NCBI GenBank assembly: GCA_040222275.1
Contig: JAVKDJ010000034.1
Location: forward strand, 85,416 to 149,415
DNA from: CAXBNB01 sp040222275
GTDB lineage: Bacteria > Bacteroidota > Bacteroidia > Cytophagales > Cyclobacteriaceae
DNA: 64,000 nt
Reading direction: 5' to 3'
Below the pieces are notes generated by a model. That model saw only the letters and a list, made by a program, of their open reading frames with translations, made no database searches and was not told where the DNA came from. Shown one piece after another: positions 6,650-16,170 of this stretch. The stretch's first letter is position 1; each line of letters begins with the position of its first letter. Made by a program: the position numbers and the translations under genes.

Positions 6650-8128
6650 CTAAGAAGTATAATAAGGCAAGGCAAACCTGAATGAAGTACCTTCCCCCAG
6701 TTTGCTATTGAGCTGTATGTTGGCATTGTGTATTTCCAATATCCGCTTGACAATGGCCAAACCCAGCCCCGTACTGTTTTTATCAAGGGAAATTCGTTTG
6801 TCGCCAATGTGGTACCTATCGAAAACAAAGGGTATCTGATCCTTCGGTATCCCGCTACCGGTATCCGCCACTTCTATTTCGACCTGATGCTCCTGATTGT
6901 TGATACGAAGGGTGATTTCTCCTTTCTTCGGAGTGTATTTGATGGCATTGTCGATAAGGTTTTGCAACACCCGCTCAATTAACCTCACATCAGCATAGAC
7001 CAGGCAGGGTTTCGTGTTGAGTTCGGACTTTATCTTTATCTCCTTGGCCCCTGCCAGCAAGGCGTATTTCTGGGAAATGTCATCCATTAATTCGTTGATA
7101 AAAAAGGGCTCTTTTACCGGCTCGACATGTTTTGCTTCCAGCTTGGACAATTCGAACAATTCTTCCACCAGCCCTTTCAGCTTTTCGGTTCCTTCCAGCG
7201 CACGGTTGAGGTATTTGGTTTGTTCGGCTTCAGACAATTTATCCTTTTTAATCATGAGTGTTTCGATGTAACCATGGATCACAGCCAATGGGGTCCTCAG
7301 GTCGTGCGACACATTTCCCACCAGCTCCCGTCTCAGGTTCTCCATAGATTTCAGGTCTTCGATATTGCCCACTATGGTGTCGGCCATTTCGTTGAATGCT
7401 TCAGCCAGTCCATTGATTTCGCCTCCCTTCGTTACTTTTATCCTCGCACTCATCTCGCCATTGCGAAACCGATTGACCGTGGAGATCACTTTCTGTAGGT
7501 TTTTGGTGATGAACCAAATGGCCAAAATACCTATCAACAAAGCGGCAACAAGGGTAATAGCGCCGTACCGGTATCCCAGTTTGAGAATGTAGCTACCCAG
7601 CAATTTGTCGGAGACGGTATCATATTCTTCACTGGCCAGTATCACATAAACATAACCCAAGGTGGTACCATTTTCTTCCACTCGTGCAGCTGAAAACACC
7701 TTGGTTTTCCCGGGGTTTCTGGGATCATCACCCAATACCATTTCTTCACCCCCGGTTTCAATAAATTTTTGAATTGGCCCCAATCCCACACTTTCCACTT
7801 TCACTTTTTTGTAGGGGGCTACATGGTCCAGAATGCGCCCCTCCGAGTTGAGCAGGTACACTTCGATGTACGGGTTCACCCCCATCATGGAATGCATGAT
7901 GTCGTGGGTGGCAGTGCTATTCAATTTGCCATCGGTAAATGGATTGTGTTCCTCTATCAGCCCCTTGGCTATACCGGCATTGAGCTTTTGGTTTTTTTCC
8001 ATAAAATGCATTTCTGCCATGTTCAGGGAAAAGTAGAAATACAACAGGCTGCTGGACAGCAACAAAAGAAAGAAAATGAACGAAAGCTTCAGAAACAGGC
8101 TTCCGGTACCAATATTTTTCGACTCCAT
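6650..8128 (-). CDS. Membrane sensor histidine kinase (HAMP, HisKA, HATPase)
   Basis: A 492-residue kinase: TM helix about residues 11-35, a periplasmic sensor of about 150 residues, a second TM helix near 185-210, HAMP, the phospho-acceptor box SHDLRTPL, and an ATPase domain with NLIDNAIKYT, DTGSGIP and GLGLAIV. It should autophosphorylate on the H-box His and pass phosphate to the response regulator encoded 46 bp upstream in the same operon. The ligand is unknown. The C-terminus has the family's usual length. Confidence 0.95.
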   Translation of the reverse strand: MESKNIGTGSLFLKLSFIFFLLLLSSSLLYFYFSLNMAEMHFMEKNQKLNAGIAKGLIEEHNPFTDGKLNSTATHDIMHSMMGVNPYIEVYLLNSEGRILDHVAPYKKVKVESVGLGPIQKFIETGGEEMVLGDDPRNPGKTKVFSAARVEENGTTLGYVYVILASEEYDTVSDKLLGSYILKLGYRYGAITLVAALLIGILAIWFITKNLQKVISTVNRFRNGEMSARIKVTKGGEINGLAEAFNEMADTIVGNIEDLKSMENLRRELVGNVSHDLRTPLAVIHGYIETLMIKKDKLSEAEQTKYLNRALEGTEKLKGLVEELFELSKLEAKHVEPVKEPFFINELMDDISQKYALLAGAKEIKIKSELNTKPCLVYADVRLIERVLQNLIDNAIKYTPKKGEITLRINNQEHQVEIEVADTGSGIPKDQIPFVFDRYHIGDKRISLDKNSTGLGLAIVKRILEIHNANIQLNSKLGEGTSFRFALPYYTS

Positions 8129-8174
8129 TTTATGTTTGGTTAGTTGATATCTGGTTTAAACACTTCTACGTAGA

Positions 8175-8876
8175 TCAAGCAATCTCATCATTGAAACGGT
8201 AGCCTATGCCCCAGGTAGTGAGAATGTATTTGGGCTCGTTGAGGTCGTCTTCAATTTTAGCCCTTAGCCGGTTGACATGCGAATTAACTGTATGCTCGTA
8301 ACCATTGAACTCGTATCCCCATATCAGCGACAGCAAACGCTCGCGGGTATAGCTCTTTCCAGGGTTTGAGGCCAGTAGATAGAGCAAGTCAAACTCCTTG
8401 GGTGTCAACTCTATCCTTTCCCCTTCCTTGATAACTTTTCTCTTTGTTTTATCGATTTCCAGTCCGCTACATGCGATTTTATCACTATCTGCTGAGGCCG
8501 TTCCGCTGATCATTTCCACCCTGCGAAAAATGGCTTTCACACGCGCTATAAACTCCCTGACACTAAAGGGTTTGGTGAGGTAATCATCTGCCCCGGTTTC
8601 CAGTCCCAGGATTTTATCTATTTCCTCGGTCCGTGCTGTCAGCATCATGATAGGTGTTTTTATTTTAGCAGCCCTCAGTTCGCGGCAAATATCAAGGCCA
8701 TCCATTTCCGGAAGGTTGATATCCAGAATGATCAGGTCAAATGATTCAGATTTGGCTTTTTCATAGCCCAATCTGCCGTTCTCCTCCATAGTTACTTCAC
8801 AATACAGGTCTTTGAGATGAATTTCCAGTAGCTCAAGGATGTTTTTATCATCTTCTACTATTAGTACTCTCTTCAT
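8175..8876 (-). CDS. OmpR/PhoB-family response regulator
   Basis: A 233-residue regulator: receiver domain with acidic pocket (VEDDKN), phospho-acceptor Asp in LIILDINLPEMDG and the switch Lys in LTKPFS, then a winged-helix DNA-binding domain from about residue 130 with the typical ELTPKEFDLLYLLASNPG start. Transcribed just ahead of the histidine kinase gene, so the two form one system. Its targets are not evident here. Confidence 0.95.
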   Translation of the reverse strand: MKRVLIVEDDKNILELLEIHLKDLYCEVTMEENGRLGYEKAKSESFDLIILDINLPEMDGLDICRELRAAKIKTPIMMLTARTEEIDKILGLETGADDYLTKPFSVREFIARVKAIFRRVEMISGTASADSDKIACSGLEIDKTKRKVIKEGERIELTPKEFDLLYLLASNPGKSYTRERLLSLIWGYEFNGYEHTVNSHVNRLRAKIEDDLNEPKYILTTWGIGYRFNDEIA

Positions 8877-9006
8877 ATTGTCTCTTTAGAACTCCCGATA
8901 GCAACACCGTTTTTCCAAAAGTAATTCAGAAAAGTCACAAAAATATCACGGCAAGCATCCTGGCATAAGGCTTACGCCTTTAAGTACAAATTGGTGGGTT
9001 GTAAAA

Positions 9007-9447
9007 CTACCTTTTATAGAAAATATAATCAGTAGCAATCGGCTTAATCCCATTTTGCCTCAAGTCAGAAATAATTTGTCCCCTATGGTGGGTAAAATGG
9101 TTGGCAATTTGAAACAATATCTCTTTGATGGAATTTTTATATTCGACCCCCGATGTTGTAGTATAGGCAATTATCGTTTCCAACTCGGTATCCCGAAGTA
9201 TTTGTTTGGTTTTATCGTAGTTCCTGTCATCCAATACCTTGCATTTTTCCAATGTATGGATGTCATTCACGCCAAGGGGATTTTCTTTAACAATCCTGGA
9301 GTTCCAAATCTGATGCGCATTTATGCTATGTGAGAATAGCGGGATTGACCGGTCGGAAAGTTTTTGGAGGTTTTCTATCAGTAGGTCAGCCAGTTTCTGG
9401 TTGAAATGGTGGTGGTATTCGAATATGTCCTCGAAAAAATCTTTCAT
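9007..9447 (-). CDS. DinB-like four-helix metalloprotein
   Basis: A 146-residue protein of the DinB/YfiT-like superfamily. The metal-binding histidines typical of the fold are seen near residue 48 (HSINAHQIW) and near the C-terminus (HFTHHRGQI). Family members are four-helix-bundle enzymes or stress proteins, many of them thiol-dependent transferases; the reaction of this one cannot be told. It stands alone, transcribed in the same direction as the two-component genes. Confidence 0.85.
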   Translation of the reverse strand: MKDFFEDIFEYHHHFNQKLADLLIENLQKLSDRSIPLFSHSINAHQIWNSRIVKENPLGVNDIHTLEKCKVLDDRNYDKTKQILRDTELETIIAYTTTSGVEYKNSIKEILFQIANHFTHHRGQIISDLRQNGIKPIATDYIFYKR

Positions 9448-9518
9448 CTTTTTGTGAGGCCTTCAAATGGAGAAAAATTTGGCCCGGGTACGGATTCAAC
9501 CCATACCCGGGTCAGACT

Positions 9519-11732
9519 TTATTGGTTTTTATATTCGTCAAATTTGGACTTTTTAGCTTTTCTGGGAAAAACATTGTCATCAAGGTTGATGTCAGCAGTT
9601 TCCTTGTCAGGGTCGATGACGATATTGACCACTTCTTTTTCTTTTACAAAAACTTTTCTCACCTCCTGCTCATTCTTCCTCCATATTTCGGCTGGTATAT
9701 ACTCTTTTTCTTTGGTGCCATCATCATACGTCCATTCGATAATAATTGGCATTACCAGACCCCCATTGTTTTTGAATGTTAACTCATAAAAATTCCTGTC
9801 TGCATTGGCCAGCTTGATCTGGTTATCATCCAGTTTGTTTCGAAATTCCCTGTATTCTGAATCTGATGTGTTTTTGAAAGTAAATTTTTGCGCTTCATCT
9901 CCAAATGAATTGGCGTCCTCTTCGGATTCAGATGAAGTAATCCTGGCATTCCTTCCTCTTTTGGGTTTGTTTTCCAACTGGCTGGAAGGGATGTCCATTT
10001 GATACCATTTTACCTTATCCAGGGCAATATCTACATTCTCGGTGCTATAAAACCAACCCCTCCAAAACCAATCCAAATCTACCGCTGAGGCATCTTCCAT
10101 GGTCCTGAAAAAATCTGCCGGGCTAGGCCTCTTGAAAGCCCACCTTTGGGCGTAGGTTTTGAAGGCATAGTCGAAAAGTTCCGGTCCCATGACCGTTTCC
10201 CTCAGGATGTTTAATGCAGCGGCAGGTTTGCCATAGGCATTGTTGCCCAACTGCAATATCTGCTCGGAATTGGTCATAATCGGGCGCATCCCATCGGCGC
10301 TTCCTTTCATATAGTTAACGATCAGGTCGGCACGCCCCCGGCTTTTTGGCTTCTCGGGATAGTACCTGGTTTCGGTCAGCGATTGTACAAATGTATCCAG
10401 GCCCTCATCCATCCATGCCCATTGCCTTTCGTCAGAGTTGATGATCATCGGGAAATAGTTGTGTCCGACCTCATGGATGATTACACCAATCATGCCCCAT
10501 TTTTGGGCATCTGTATATTCGCCCTGGTCGTTGGGTCTGCCGTAGTTGAAGCAGATCATGGGATATTCCATCCCAATAGAAGCAGTATGCACAGATATGG
10601 CTACCGGGTATGGGTAGTCTATCGTGAAATGTGAATAGCTCAGCAATGTATTAGCCACCGCTTTGGTGGATTCCCTTTCCCAAAGCGGATTGCCTTCTTT
10701 TGGGTAATATGACATGGCCAGTGGTGTCTTCTCATTGAGCTTCACAGCCTGGGCATCCCATATAAATTTCCTGGAGCAGGCAAAGGCAAAATCACGCACA
10801 TTGTCGGCATGGTATTCCCAGGTTTTTTTGGTGGTTGCCCTGCTTTTTTCGTTCACAATGGCTTCACGCTCAGTCCTGATCAGCACAGGCTTGTCATACG
10901 TTTTTTTGGCCAGTTCGAGCCTTTCCAGTTCTTGATCATTCAGCACTTCTTCGGGGTTTTGCAACCACCCTGTAGCACCTACCATAAAATCGGCCGGCAC
11001 GGTCAATTTCACCTTGTAGTCTCCAAATTCCAGGGCAAATTCACCCTGGCCTAAAAACTGTTTGTTTTGCCAGCCTTCTACGTCATCATAGGGCGCCAAC
11101 CTTGGAAACCACTGTGCTATGGCATAGAGGTAATTGTCGTCTTTGGGGAAATATTCATAACCAGACCTTCCCCTTTGGTTCATGCGGTCCTGTATATTAT
11201 AGTTCCAACCAATCTTGAAAGAGTACTTTCCTCCCGGCTTTAGCGGGGCTGGAAGATCCACCCTCATCATTGTTTTGTTAATCTGCTTGGATAAAGGTTT
11301 TCCGTCCACACTTTCTACAGCACTAATCTTAAAACCTCCGTCAAAGCCAAAATCATTGGTCAGGTCCTGAAGGGACTTACCCGAAATCTTCTCTGGCATA
11401 CCTGAGGTTCTGGTAAGGGGGGTATCAGAATCCCTGGCCCTTATGTTTTGGTCCAGCTGGATCCACAAATAGTTGAGCACATCGGGTGAGTTGTTATAAT
11501 AGGTAATGGTTTCTTCCCCACTGATAGATTGATTGTCATCATTGAGCTCGGCATCAATGACATAATCCACCTTTTGCTGCCAGTAGTCTTTCCCTGGTGC
11601 TCCTGAGGCCGTTCTATTGGCATTAGGAGAGGGAAGCATCGTGCCTAATTGTTCAAACTTTTGGTCCCATTTTCCTTGTGCCATCCCCAGCTGTGGAAGG
11701 AAAAGCACCACTACAATCAATACTCTTTTCAC
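9519..11732 (-). CDS. M1-family zinc metallopeptidase, exported
   Basis: A 737-residue aminopeptidase-like protein with a Sec signal peptide (residues 1-18, cleavage after GMAQ). The M1 zinc site is complete: HEVGH, then exactly 18 residues, then Glu in MDEG. The ERQWAW segment lies between. The C-terminal part has a charged low-complexity stretch. The protein probably trims peptides in the periplasm or outside the cell. From memory, this peptidase is often found near HupE/UreJ-2 and DUF6702 genes in Bacteroidota, as it is here. Confidence 0.93.
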   Translation of the reverse strand: MKRVLIVVVLFLPQLGMAQGKWDQKFEQLGTMLPSPNANRTASGAPGKDYWQQKVDYVIDAELNDDNQSISGEETITYYNNSPDVLNYLWIQLDQNIRARDSDTPLTRTSGMPEKISGKSLQDLTNDFGFDGGFKISAVESVDGKPLSKQINKTMMRVDLPAPLKPGGKYSFKIGWNYNIQDRMNQRGRSGYEYFPKDDNYLYAIAQWFPRLAPYDDVEGWQNKQFLGQGEFALEFGDYKVKLTVPADFMVGATGWLQNPEEVLNDQELERLELAKKTYDKPVLIRTEREAIVNEKSRATTKKTWEYHADNVRDFAFACSRKFIWDAQAVKLNEKTPLAMSYYPKEGNPLWERESTKAVANTLLSYSHFTIDYPYPVAISVHTASIGMEYPMICFNYGRPNDQGEYTDAQKWGMIGVIIHEVGHNYFPMIINSDERQWAWMDEGLDTFVQSLTETRYYPEKPKSRGRADLIVNYMKGSADGMRPIMTNSEQILQLGNNAYGKPAAALNILRETVMGPELFDYAFKTYAQRWAFKRPSPADFFRTMEDASAVDLDWFWRGWFYSTENVDIALDKVKWYQMDIPSSQLENKPKRGRNARITSSESEEDANSFGDEAQKFTFKNTSDSEYREFRNKLDDNQIKLANADRNFYELTFKNNGGLVMPIIIEWTYDDGTKEKEYIPAEIWRKNEQEVRKVFVKEKEVVNIVIDPDKETADINLDDNVFPRKAKKSKFDEYKNQ

Positions 11733-11869
11733 TTGTTCAGATATTTTAATAAATTATAAATCAGGCCTACCAAAGTTCCTCGTCATAGGATCATCCGAAA
11801 CAGATGAACCCTCATTGTGGTTTTGGTTTCCATATTCAGTTGTCTTGTTCAGTTTTTGTTCTTCTTATT

Positions 11870-12454
11870 TTACCAGTATCTGGTTTCAATCATCAGCATA
11901 AGGGCCACCCCTCCTACTGCCGATGACACCACCAGGTTCCAGTCCCTTCTGTTGCTACCCAATATCCCTGTAACAAGAAATCCAAGAAAAAGGGTCGCTA
12001 TTACTATAATTACCTGGCCCAATTCCAGGCCAAGGTTAAATGCAAACAATTGTGTGGCCAAATCGGAATTTTTGCCCAACATACTTTTAAGAAAGTTTGA
12101 AAAACCCATCCCATGCACCAATCCAAAGAATAGTGCAAACAGGTAATTCAGGTGCAAATTTCTATGGTTGGTGGCATTGTCCCCTTTGATAACGTTGAAC
12201 ATGGCCGTAAGAAAAATGGTCACAGGAATGAGAAATTCAATCAGGGGTTTGTTTACCTCAATGATATCCAGCACAGCGAGTGCCAGGGTGAGGGAGTGCC
12301 CCACAGTAAAAGCCGTAACGAGTATCAGCACTTTCTTCCATTCGTACGCCTGGTAAATTGCACAAAGTGCCACAACAAAGAGTATGTGGTCATATCCCTG
12401 AATGTCCAGAATATGTTCCCTGCCCATCTCGAAGTATAGCTGAAATTCCGACAT
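11870..12454 (-). CDS. HupE/UreJ family 2 integral membrane protein
   Basis: A 194-residue protein with about six hydrophobic helices. Conserved family features are GYDHILFVVAL near residue 20, TAFTVGHSLTLALA near 50, FGLVHGMGFSNFL near 115 and a C-terminal transmembrane segment. The histidine-rich helices resemble those of HupE/UreJ proteins linked to nickel import, but no nickel enzyme is nearby, so the transported substrate is unknown. It begins 3 bp after the stop of the upstream mechanosensitive-channel gene. Confidence 0.88.
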   Translation of the reverse strand: MSEFQLYFEMGREHILDIQGYDHILFVVALCAIYQAYEWKKVLILVTAFTVGHSLTLALAVLDIIEVNKPLIEFLIPVTIFLTAMFNVIKGDNATNHRNLHLNYLFALFFGLVHGMGFSNFLKSMLGKNSDLATQLFAFNLGLELGQVIIVIATLFLGFLVTGILGSNRRDWNLVVSSAVGGVALMLMIETRYW

Positions 12455-12457
12455 AGT

Positions 12458-13300
12458 TTATTTTATCTTTTCTTTATCAATAATATGCAAGTCCCTTTGG
12501 GGAAATGGGATTTCTATACCATTTCTATTGAACTCATCAAATATCATGTAGCGAATATCACTTTTGACCCTCTCAACAACGAAAGGGTGGTCGATCCAAA
12601 AAAACACCTGAAAATCCAATGAAGAATCGCCAAAATCATTGAACCTCACAAACGGCTCGGGCTGCTTAGATATATCTTTATGTGATTTCACGCATCTGAT
12701 CAGACTATCCCTAACCAAAATAGGATTGCTGCCATAAGACACGCCCACATTGATATGAAACCGGGTATTTTCATCAATATGGCTCCAGTTGATGATCTTG
12801 TCATTTACAAAGTTGGAATTGGGAATGATCATAACGATATCATCCCGCGTTTTGATTTCGGATGTCCTGAGCCCTATAAGGGTCACCCTACCCACTTCTC
12901 CATCTTCCAATTGTATTACATCATCAATTTTCAATTTTCGTTCTATCAGCAATATTATTCCAGAGGCCAAATCATTGAACAACTGCTGGATACCCAAACC
13001 AACGCCAACGAGCAGGGCCGCCACACTGGCCAACAAAATGGATATTTCCATTCCCAGGCTGTCAAGTATCAATACCGTGACTATAACCCAGACAAAGTAT
13101 TTGATGATCTGAAAGATCGACCAGCTGGCATTTTTGTCAAGCTTTTTGCTGTCGATAAAACCCTGAAATATCCTTTTAATTATCTTTAGCACCAGGATAG
13201 TGGCCAGCACTATGACTATACTGATCAAAATACTATAAACACTTATGGTTAAGTGTTTGGAATCAATCATGGTATAGTTCAATATCTCTTTAAAAGTCAT
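12458..13300 (-). CDS. MscS-family small-conductance mechanosensitive channel
   Basis: A 280-residue channel protein: three N-terminal transmembrane helices (about 17-40, 65-85 and 90-125), the pore-lining helix with small residues (ASVAALLVGVGLGIQQLF), then the MscS beta domain with DVIQLEDGEVGRVTLIGLRTSEI and the alpha/beta end domain. It should open under membrane tension to release solutes on hypo-osmotic shock. It is the upstream gene of a tight pair with the HupE-like gene. Two further MscS genes lie at 28-31 kb. Confidence 0.93.
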   Translation of the reverse strand: MTFKEILNYTMIDSKHLTISVYSILISIVIVLATILVLKIIKRIFQGFIDSKKLDKNASWSIFQIIKYFVWVIVTVLILDSLGMEISILLASVAALLVGVGLGIQQLFNDLASGIILLIERKLKIDDVIQLEDGEVGRVTLIGLRTSEIKTRDDIVMIIPNSNFVNDKIINWSHIDENTRFHINVGVSYGSNPILVRDSLIRCVKSHKDISKQPEPFVRFNDFGDSSLDFQVFFWIDHPFVVERVKSDIRYMIFDEFNRNGIEIPFPQRDLHIIDKEKIK

Positions 13301-13452
13301 CGCTTATAGTGCTGTCTTTGGTCTGGCTGTAATTTGGTACATGTTATTTTCGTTGTTCCATTTCACTATTGGTAATGGCTGCCGCTAAAATTATCACTAA
13401 TTTTGGACTCATTATTGATAAGGCAAACTTAATACCATAAATCTGTTCGGTT

Positions 13453-13947
13453 TTGTTGAATTATATAATCCCTTTATTCTGTTATGTAAGCGGTGTGTTG
13501 GCACACGATTTCCATATTTCTGTATGTGAAATAGAATATGATGAACAAAGTGAAGCTTTGGAGATTACCCACCGTTTATTTTTGGATGACCTGGAGGAAA
13601 CTTTAAAGTCATGGTCGGGCAATCAATCTGTGGATGTACTGAACCCAACTGATGAAAAGGAATTGCAAAACCTTATTGGGAAATACCTGCTTGAGAAGTT
13701 TGCCGTCAAAGTGAATTCAAAGGAAACCCAATTGGTTTTTTTAGGATCGGAACCTGACGGGGATGTTATGTATTGTTATATCGAGCTTGCGGGAGTTAAA
13801 AAAATGAAATCAATCCATGTAAGGAACCAAATTCTGATGGACAAGTTTGATGATCAGATGAATATGTTGCACATCTACAGAAGTGGCAAGACTACCTCTA
13901 CCAGGTTCTCTAAGAGGAATACCACCTTCATGATTGATTTTGAGTAG
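13453..13947 (+). CDS. DUF6702 family secreted protein
   Basis: A 164-residue protein with a short N-terminal signal (cleavage after GVLA, leaving HDFHISVCEIEY). The HDFH start, ALEITHRLFLDDLE, and the C-terminal RNTTFMIDFE strand match DUF6702, a family of unknown function found in Bacteroidota. No ATG fits: an in-frame stop lies at 13438 and the first usable codons are TTG at 13453 or 13456. It is divergent from the MscS/HupE-like/M1 group, which often travels with it, and convergent with the PorE-like gene. Confidence 0.8.
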   Translation: MLNYIIPLFCYVSGVLAHDFHISVCEIEYDEQSEALEITHRLFLDDLEETLKSWSGNQSVDVLNPTDEKELQNLIGKYLLEKFAVKVNSKETQLVFLGSEPDGDVMYCYIELAGVKKMKSIHVRNQILMDKFDDQMNMLHIYRSGKTTSTRFSKRNTTFMIDFE

Positions 13948-13967
13948 GGCTTTGTTTTTATAAAAAA

Positions 13968-15989
13968 TCAATTATCCTCTTCATCGGTGAAGTACCGGTC
14001 GGTATCGTCTTCTTCCTCCTGTATCACCTCTGTGGTCACTTCGCCCTCTTCAAGCAAAACCTCTTCCCGTACTTCCTTTTTCTTCTTGTACTTGGTTACT
14101 TTAAATTCCGTCCTCCTGTTTATCTGGTGCTCTTCTTCGGTTTGGGCATCTTTTATTATAAGGTGGGTTTCTCCGTATCCTTTGGGAATCAATCTTCTGG
14201 ATTCCACACCCTGCGACACAATATAGTCCACAGCTGATTTTGCACGACGCTGGGACAAATCCATATTGTAGTCATTGTCTGCCCTTACATCTGTATGGGA
14301 GCTCAACTCGATGGTAATTTCAGGATTGTCCTTCATCATTACTACCAATTTGTTCAGCTCAAGGGCTGCATCAGCCCTGATATCTGCCTTGTCCAGGTCA
14401 TAATAAATATTTTCCACCAATATTGGTTTTTCCATTATGATTTGGTTCAAAGGTAAATCCATTGTGAAATTCACATTGGTCACAGTTTTTTCCAACTTCG
14501 TACGGTCCACAGATTTGCCAATCGTCGAAAATGGTTTTCGCGTAGTAAAATAGTTTTCCTTTTCAGCAAGCAGGTCATAGTCTTCTTCGGGGTAAACCCT
14601 GAATTTGTACCTCCCATCAACAGCCGTAAAATCCTCATCCACCACATTGCCTTCATCATCCAGCAAATAGACTTTGGTATTGGCCAGGGCCTTCAGCTCA
14701 CCGGTCTCAAGGTCTGGTGTCAATGTAGTACCGGAAAGGAAATAGTTTACAATTTTGAGGTTAGGGTCATCATTTACGAATGTATAGATGTCATCGTCAC
14801 CTTTGCCCCCATCGCGGTTCGAAGTGAAAAATCCCCTGGTTTCATTGAAAAGGTATATACCAAAATCGTCTTTAGGTGAATTAATAGGCTCACCTGCATT
14901 TTCAACCCTTATTTCACCAAACTCCCGGTGTGAAATAAAAATGTCCAGGCCTCCCAAACCAGGGTGCCCGTCAGACGAAAAGTAAAGCTGTCCATCATCT
15001 GCAATAAATGGAAACACCTCATTCCCAACAGTATTTATCTTATCGCCAAGGTTTCGTACATCCACCCATCGCCCCCTTCGGTTCAATTTGGCAGTGTATA
15101 TGTCGATACCCCCAAAACCACCTTCCCTGTTGGAAGCAAAATAAAGCGTATTGCCATCCGGGCTTAAAGCTGGTGAAGAATCCCATGAATCCCTGCGGCT
15201 TGCATTGATAATCCTTGGTTTTGTCCACCTGCCATTCCTCACCCTGGTAAAATACAGGTCCACTTCGTTGGTGCCGGTGTATTTGCCATTGTTTCCTTTG
15301 GCAAATATTACAGACGATCCATTTCTGGAAATGGCTATGGAGCCCTCGTTCACGTTGGGGCTATTGATGATTTCGGGCAATGGGGCCAGGGTAGCCAGGT
15401 CCACTTTGGCACCTTTGGTTTTTATCTTAAATATGTCGGTAAATGGTGTGCCGGTAGTTTTATAAATTTTGCCACCGTGCCTGTTTGAAGTAAAATATAA
15501 ATACCCATTGTTATATACAGGTGAATACTCAGCACTCGGTGTATTGATTTCCTCCAGGTTTTTCACCCTGAAATAGTTTACTTTTTCTTTTACAGATGTA
15601 AGCCTTTCTATATTGACCAGTTCCTTCTGCGCCATAGAGACAGTCTGTTCATCTTCACCTTTTGCCAGGTAAGATTCAAGTGTTTGTTTGGCCTGGTCAA
15701 ATTTCTGATTGGCCTTCAATGCTGCTGCATAATAGTAATAGGCGGGTTCTTCAGTAGTGCCGGCATTTATGGAAGCCAAATAATAAGGCTCTGCATCAGC
15801 CAGTCGGTTCGACTTTCTATAAGCCTCCGCCAGTTTAAAATTGGTATCAGGATCATCAGGCTTTAAAGATTTTTCATACATCAAAATAGCAGAATTATAC
15901 TCTCCGTTGGAGAAACTCTTCTCTGCCTTTTTCATCGAGCCACATGCGCCCAATACCACCGCTAAAACCAAAAAATATGCTCTCTTCAT
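13968..15989 (-). CDS. PorE-like OmpA-family lipoprotein (TPR, propeller, CRD, OmpA_C)
   Basis: A 673-residue outer-membrane lipoprotein with lipobox LGAC (Cys16). Domains in order: TPR repeats (about 20-130), PD40/WD40-like propeller blades (about 155-400, with YFTSNRHGG, YFASNREGG and FFTSNRDGG), a carboxypeptidase-regulatory-like fold (about 415-500), and an OmpA C-terminal peptidoglycan-binding domain (about 525-640, with IELSSHTDVRADN and LSQRRA). This order is that of PorE, which ties the type IX secretion machinery to the cell wall. No other por/gld genes are present, so it could be one of several paralogues. The C-terminus is very acidic. Confidence 0.9.
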   Translation of the reverse strand: MKRAYFLVLAVVLGACGSMKKAEKSFSNGEYNSAILMYEKSLKPDDPDTNFKLAEAYRKSNRLADAEPYYLASINAGTTEEPAYYYYAAALKANQKFDQAKQTLESYLAKGEDEQTVSMAQKELVNIERLTSVKEKVNYFRVKNLEEINTPSAEYSPVYNNGYLYFTSNRHGGKIYKTTGTPFTDIFKIKTKGAKVDLATLAPLPEIINSPNVNEGSIAISRNGSSVIFAKGNNGKYTGTNEVDLYFTRVRNGRWTKPRIINASRRDSWDSSPALSPDGNTLYFASNREGGFGGIDIYTAKLNRRGRWVDVRNLGDKINTVGNEVFPFIADDGQLYFSSDGHPGLGGLDIFISHREFGEIRVENAGEPINSPKDDFGIYLFNETRGFFTSNRDGGKGDDDIYTFVNDDPNLKIVNYFLSGTTLTPDLETGELKALANTKVYLLDDEGNVVDEDFTAVDGRYKFRVYPEEDYDLLAEKENYFTTRKPFSTIGKSVDRTKLEKTVTNVNFTMDLPLNQIIMEKPILVENIYYDLDKADIRADAALELNKLVVMMKDNPEITIELSSHTDVRADNDYNMDLSQRRAKSAVDYIVSQGVESRRLIPKGYGETHLIIKDAQTEEEHQINRRTEFKVTKYKKKKEVREEVLLEEGEVTTEVIQEEEDDTDRYFTDEEDN

Positions 15990-16170
15990 ATCGTCAATTC
16001 ATCTATTGGGTATCAGTAACCTATTTCGGTCATTAAACTAACAATAAAACTTCAAATTCCCCCTATTCCCGACTCCATTTGGATTGCCAGGGCAGGTATA
16101 TTTTGAGCAAGAAATATAATTCAAAGTAAGCTCTCATGCTTTTACGCATGGCTGTTGCCACACATTCGTA

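Noticed and set aside
6643..6681. Frame MPAKKYNKARQT just after the iterons, resembling the start of IS630-type transposases
   Set aside because: Only 12 codons, and it overlaps the 3' end of the histidine-kinase gene; the likeness could be chance. No terminal repeat links it to the IS630 fragment at the window end.
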